Source: CAYPLH01 sp964411505
GTDB taxonomy: Bacteria; Bacillota; Clostridia; CAYPLH01; DUMO01
Assembly: GCA_964411505.1 (NCBI GenBank)
Contig: CAYPLH010000109.1
Span: 1-7,004, forward strand
Direction of reading: 5' to 3'
Length of the DNA stretch: 7,004 nt
The position numbers were made by a program, and so were the translations under genes. This document shows, piece after piece, positions 4,295-7,004 of the stretch (positions within the stretch are counted from its first letter, which is position 1; the number at the start of each line of letters is the position of its first letter). A model generated the notes under the pieces. It was given only the letters and a program-made list of their open reading frames with translations. It did not search any database and was not told the DNA's origin.

Positions 4295-6459
4295 ATAAAA
4301 TGAGAAAATACTATTGGGTAGATAAGCTTGGAATTATTACATATTGTGAGGAACCGAATTTGAGTTTTATCGAACAAATATATAGAGAAACAAAAATAAA
4401 ATTGAATGACCAGCAAAAGTCAGCTGTACTTCATGAAGACGGACCTGCATTAGTACTTGCCGGTCCCGGTTCCGGAAAGACTACAGTTATTATCTGCCGA
4501 CTGGCAAGATTGATTATGGAAAAAGGAATAAAACCTGAAAATATTGTTTCCCTAACCTTTAATCGGGCAGCAGCAAAAGAAATGGAGCAAAGGTTTAATA
4601 GAGTATTCGGTTATAATAGTGAATGCAAGGTAAGGTTTTCAACACTGCATTCGTTTTCTTATTCTATCGTAAGATGGTATCAGAAATATAAAGGATTAAG
4701 CCTTGAACTGATTGAGGGATCAAAAAACAAATCAAGAAAGAGTTTTATTTTAAAAGATCTTTATCATAAAATAAACGATGCATCAATGACGGATGATGAA
4801 CTGGATAACCTAATTGGTGAGATGGGAATCATCAAGAATGGGATGATAAGGGACGTCGGGAGTTTCAATTCCAAAATTAAGAATTTTACAAACATATATA
4901 CCGCGTATGAACGCTATAAAAAAGATAACAAACTGCTTGATTTTGATGATATGCTTGTTTATTCCCTGGCTATTTTAAGGAGGTTTCCTGACTTGCTAAA
5001 TAGCTACAGGGAAAAGTATGTTTATATGCAGGTTGATGAAGGTCAGGACATGTCACGAATTCAGTTTGAATTTGTCAAGCTGTTGGCGGCGCCTATAAAC
5101 AATCTGTTTATTGTTGCCGATGATGACCAATCAATATATGGCTTCAGGGGTGCTGAGCCAGGGTATATCCTTGATTTTAAAAAAAACTTTGAGGATACAA
5201 AAATCTATTTCTTAGAGCAAAATTATAGATCTACAGAAAATATTGTGGAATTCAGCAGCAACTTCATAAGGACTAACAAAAACAGATATGATAAGAACCA
5301 TAAAACATCAAATAGACTACAGGATGATCCGAAGGTTGTGGAAGTGAAAAATGAGAAATCACAAATACAGTATATATTAAATGAAATTATGGATCTCACC
5401 AACCATGGAAGAAAACCTTTGGATACATCGATAGCTGTGTTGTTCAGAAATAACCTTTCTGCGATACTGTTGGCAGAGATGATGGACAGGGAAGGTATAG
5501 ATTTTAATTTGAGGGAAAAGAGCAGTTTTTTCTTTAGCCACTGGTTTATGCTTGATATTCTGGCATTTATGAGTTTTTCTCTGGCTCAATGGGATAGTGA
5601 ATCTTTTTTGCGCATTTATTATAAAACAAATTGTTTTATATCAAGGGAAATGGTTGATTTTGCATTGAAATCAAACAATGGAAGCGGTATACTTGATAAA
5701 ATACTGAAGCATGATGGCTTAACTAGGGATCAGGGGCATAATATTAAAAGAATTAAAAACGAATTTAGAAAGATGGCTTCGATGAAACCAATAAAGGCAC
5801 TGGAGTATATTGACAGTAATTTTGGTTTTCTTCTAAGTTCCAAAAGGCAATGCGAACGGATTGGAAGCTCCTTTAGTCTTGTACAGAATATTTTCTCCAT
5901 AATGAAAATTATAGCAGTGGATTTTGATACAATTGCCTCATTCCTGGCAAGGATAAAGTATATAAGAGAGCTTTTTGAAGGTGGTACTGGGAAAAATGCA
6001 CTTGTTACACTATCGACAGTTCATGCATCCAAAGGCCTTGAGTATGATTATGTATATATGATTGATTTATATGACGGAGAATTTCCAAATCTGCAGAGTA
6101 TTGAATATGCCGATAATGGAATAGATTCCCCGATGGAGGAGGAGAGACGTCTTTTTTACGTAGGACTGACAAGAGCAAGGAAAAAAGTTTTTTTTATCTC
6201 ACCAAAGATAGTTATCGATAGTGAAGTAAAAAGGTCAAAATTTATTGATGAGATGGAAACATATGCTCACTCCAGGATATTAAGGCACGTTGAAATAGGT
6301 AAAACTATACAACATAAGAAATATGGACTGGGCACAGTTTTGGAAAAGAGTTTGGAGGACCATGAAAACATAGTTATTAAAGTGGATTTTAGAGGAAAGC
6401 AAAGGCTTCTTGATCTAAAGGCCTGCATTAATAATGGCGTTTTGGAAATACTTGGGTAG
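4264..6459 (+). CDS. UvrD/PcrA-like superfamily 1A DNA helicase
   Basis: ATP-driven 3'-5' DNA unwinding enzyme of the UvrD/PcrA/Rep type, cytoplasmic, for repair or replication-fork maintenance. All core motifs are present: Q-motif LNDQQKSAV (47-55), Walker A GPGSGKTT (67-74), motif Ia SLTFNRAAAKEM (96-107), motif II DEGQD (258-262), motif III ADDDQSIYGFRG (285-296), motif IV QNYRS (319-323), motif V TVHASKGLE (585-593), and motif VI VGLTRAR (633-639). The C-terminal IGKTIQHKKYGLGTVL onward (678-731) matches the small beta domain ending PcrA/UvrD. At 731 residues the length is normal. The start is uncertain: ATG 4264 lies within TnpA-derived sequence, ATG 4300 is the next in frame, and neither has a ribosome binding site. 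Homology to helicases is clear only from about residue 45. It is the only complete large gene here and is probably transcribed alone. Confidence 0.93.
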   Translation: MECKILQTCIDKMRKYYWVDKLGIITYCEEPNLSFIEQIYRETKIKLNDQQKSAVLHEDGPALVLAGPGSGKTTVIICRLARLIMEKGIKPENIVSLTFNRAAAKEMEQRFNRVFGYNSECKVRFSTLHSFSYSIVRWYQKYKGLSLELIEGSKNKSRKSFILKDLYHKINDASMTDDELDNLIGEMGIIKNGMIRDVGSFNSKIKNFTNIYTAYERYKKDNKLLDFDDMLVYSLAILRRFPDLLNSYREKYVYMQVDEGQDMSRIQFEFVKLLAAPINNLFIVADDDQSIYGFRGAEPGYILDFKKNFEDTKIYFLEQNYRSTENIVEFSSNFIRTNKNRYDKNHKTSNRLQDDPKVVEVKNEKSQIQYILNEIMDLTNHGRKPLDTSIAVLFRNNLSAILLAEMMDREGIDFNLREKSSFFFSHWFMLDILAFMSFSLAQWDSESFLRIYYKTNCFISREMVDFALKSNNGSGILDKILKHDGLTRDQGHNIKRIKNEFRKMASMKPIKALEYIDSNFGFLLSSKRQCERIGSSFSLVQNIFSIMKIIAVDFDTIASFLARIKYIRELFEGGTGKNALVTLSTVHASKGLEYDYVYMIDLYDGEFPNLQSIEYADNGIDSPMEEERRLFYVGLTRARKKVFFISPKIVIDSEVKRSKFIDEMETYAHSRILRHVEIGKTIQHKKYGLGTVLEKSLEDHENIVIKVDFRGKQRLLDLKACINNGVLEILG

Positions 6460-6540
6460 GTCTTTAAAAAAACACAAAAACCTTTGAAAACACCTTTTAT
6501 AAAGTATGGTGAGAGGCGTAAAAAGATTGATTTCAATGAG

Positions 6541-6587
6541 AAAACCCTGAAAGGGAACAGAGGTGAATGTTGCCTTTCAGGGTTTTA
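6541..6587 (+). terminator. Strong terminator after the helicase gene
   Basis: AAAACCCTGAAAGG (6541-6554) pairs perfectly over 14 bp with CCTTTCAGGGTTTT (6573-6586), with an 18-base loop. The A-rich 5' arm and T-rich 3' arm would let it work in both directions. It lies about 80 bases after the helicase stop; an A-rich stretch with no gene fills the gap. Confidence 0.85.
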
Positions 6588-6823
6588 TCGGGAGATGGGC
6601 AATCATTACTTGGTAGAAATGCATAAATTTAAATATCTTTTTTATATATATTCTACATAAATATAGTAATTCCTTCAAAGATAAAAAAATTTATGTGTGA
6701 ATATTTCCGGACTGGGATTTTAATATTGCTGCAATTTGCGGTAAAATAGAATTGTAACAAATGAAAAAGAGGCAGAGGTCTTAAGGGTGTTTGAAAAATA
6801 ATATATTAAATGCGGGTGGAACT

Positions 6824-6922
6824 ATGAAAAGAAATATTGTAAAATGGGTTGCAATTATTACTCTGGCAGCATTTATGCTGACATATATTGTAACATTCGG
6901 TTACACAATCTTTGGAGAGTAG
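6824..6922 (+). CDS. 32-aa single-pass membrane microprotein
   Basis: ATG 6824 follows GGGTGG with 6 bases of spacing. The product starts with basic MKRNIVKW, then one hydrophobic helix (VAIITLAAFMLTYIVTFGY, about residues 9-27), and ends TIFGE before TAG. A positive N-terminus and a lone helix suggest an N-in membrane peptide. Size and layout recall very small Firmicute membrane proteins such as the Prli42/DUF4044 type, but I cannot assign it to either. No clear promoter is visible in the AT-rich 6590-6823 gap, and nothing after it can be called with confidence. Confidence 0.6.
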   Translation: MKRNIVKWVAIITLAAFMLTYIVTFGYTIFGE

Positions 6923-7004
6923 GTTAGATATATTGGATTGTGTAATAAGGGTTACTGTTCACTCCCCATAGTAGTCGCACACATGATAGCGAAACTTTTA
7001 GGTG

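Noticed and set aside
6945..7004. ggttactgttcactcc-type sequence near the right edge that looks like an IS end
   Set aside because: It feels familiar from transposon borders, but there is no matching inverted end, repeat or transposase in the window to support it.
1..7004. CRISPR arrays, riboswitches or a retron-like RNA
   Set aside because: No regularly spaced repeats beyond the two 10-base copies at the left edge, and no recognisable riboswitch core or reverse transcriptase, were found.

Overview
The window looks like chromosomal DNA of a low-to-moderate GC Firmicute, most likely class Clostridia. The evidence is strong GGAGG-type ribosome binding sites, a CCA-encoding tRNA-Leu, AT-rich genes, a J-domain/RDD membrane protein, a secreted protein of a type I associate with clostridial genomes, and a PcrA/UvrD-like helicase. 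The species cannot be fixed from the sequence.

Left third (1-2433, minus strand). A J-domain/RDD membrane protein is followed by a membrane-anchored coiled-coil segment in the same frame, separated from it only by a TAG codon. Together they look like one gene of about 374 residues broken by an amber codon. Downstream come three overlooked micro-ORFs (45, 37 and 46 codons), the first and last with good ribosome binding sites. They are packed as an apparent operon with a YhcG/DUF1016-type nuclease gene. That gene loses its catalytic C-terminus near the window edge, where a repeat-bearing sequence resembling an insertion-sequence end (possibly IS21-like) begins.

Middle (2412-4300) is a graveyard of decayed pieces around a functional tRNA-Leu(UAG). 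It holds the C-terminal end of a cation:proton antiporter (+), a secreted proline-rich protein split by two single-base frameshifts (+) with its own terminator, and the last ~23 codons of a GyrI-like effector-binding protein (-). It also holds the intact tRNA-Leu with a terminator (-), a broken second tRNA-Leu behind a good promoter (-), and the first 30 codons of an IS200/IS605 TnpA transposase (+). Non-coding stretches 2661-2783, 3511-3636, 3709-3851 and 3973-4034 hold nothing else I can name.

Right part (4264-7004, plus strand). A complete superfamily 1A helicase of 731 codons begins inside the TnpA remnant in another frame, and a perfect 14-bp stem-loop terminator follows it. Next is an AT-rich gap (6590-6823), then a 32-residue single-pass membrane microprotein. 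The last ~80 bases carry no gene I can support.

I do not see one coherent new multi-gene system. The best leads are the micro-ORF/DUF1016 operon, the amber-split J-RDD-coiled-coil gene, and the helicase whose 5' end derives from a transposase gene.
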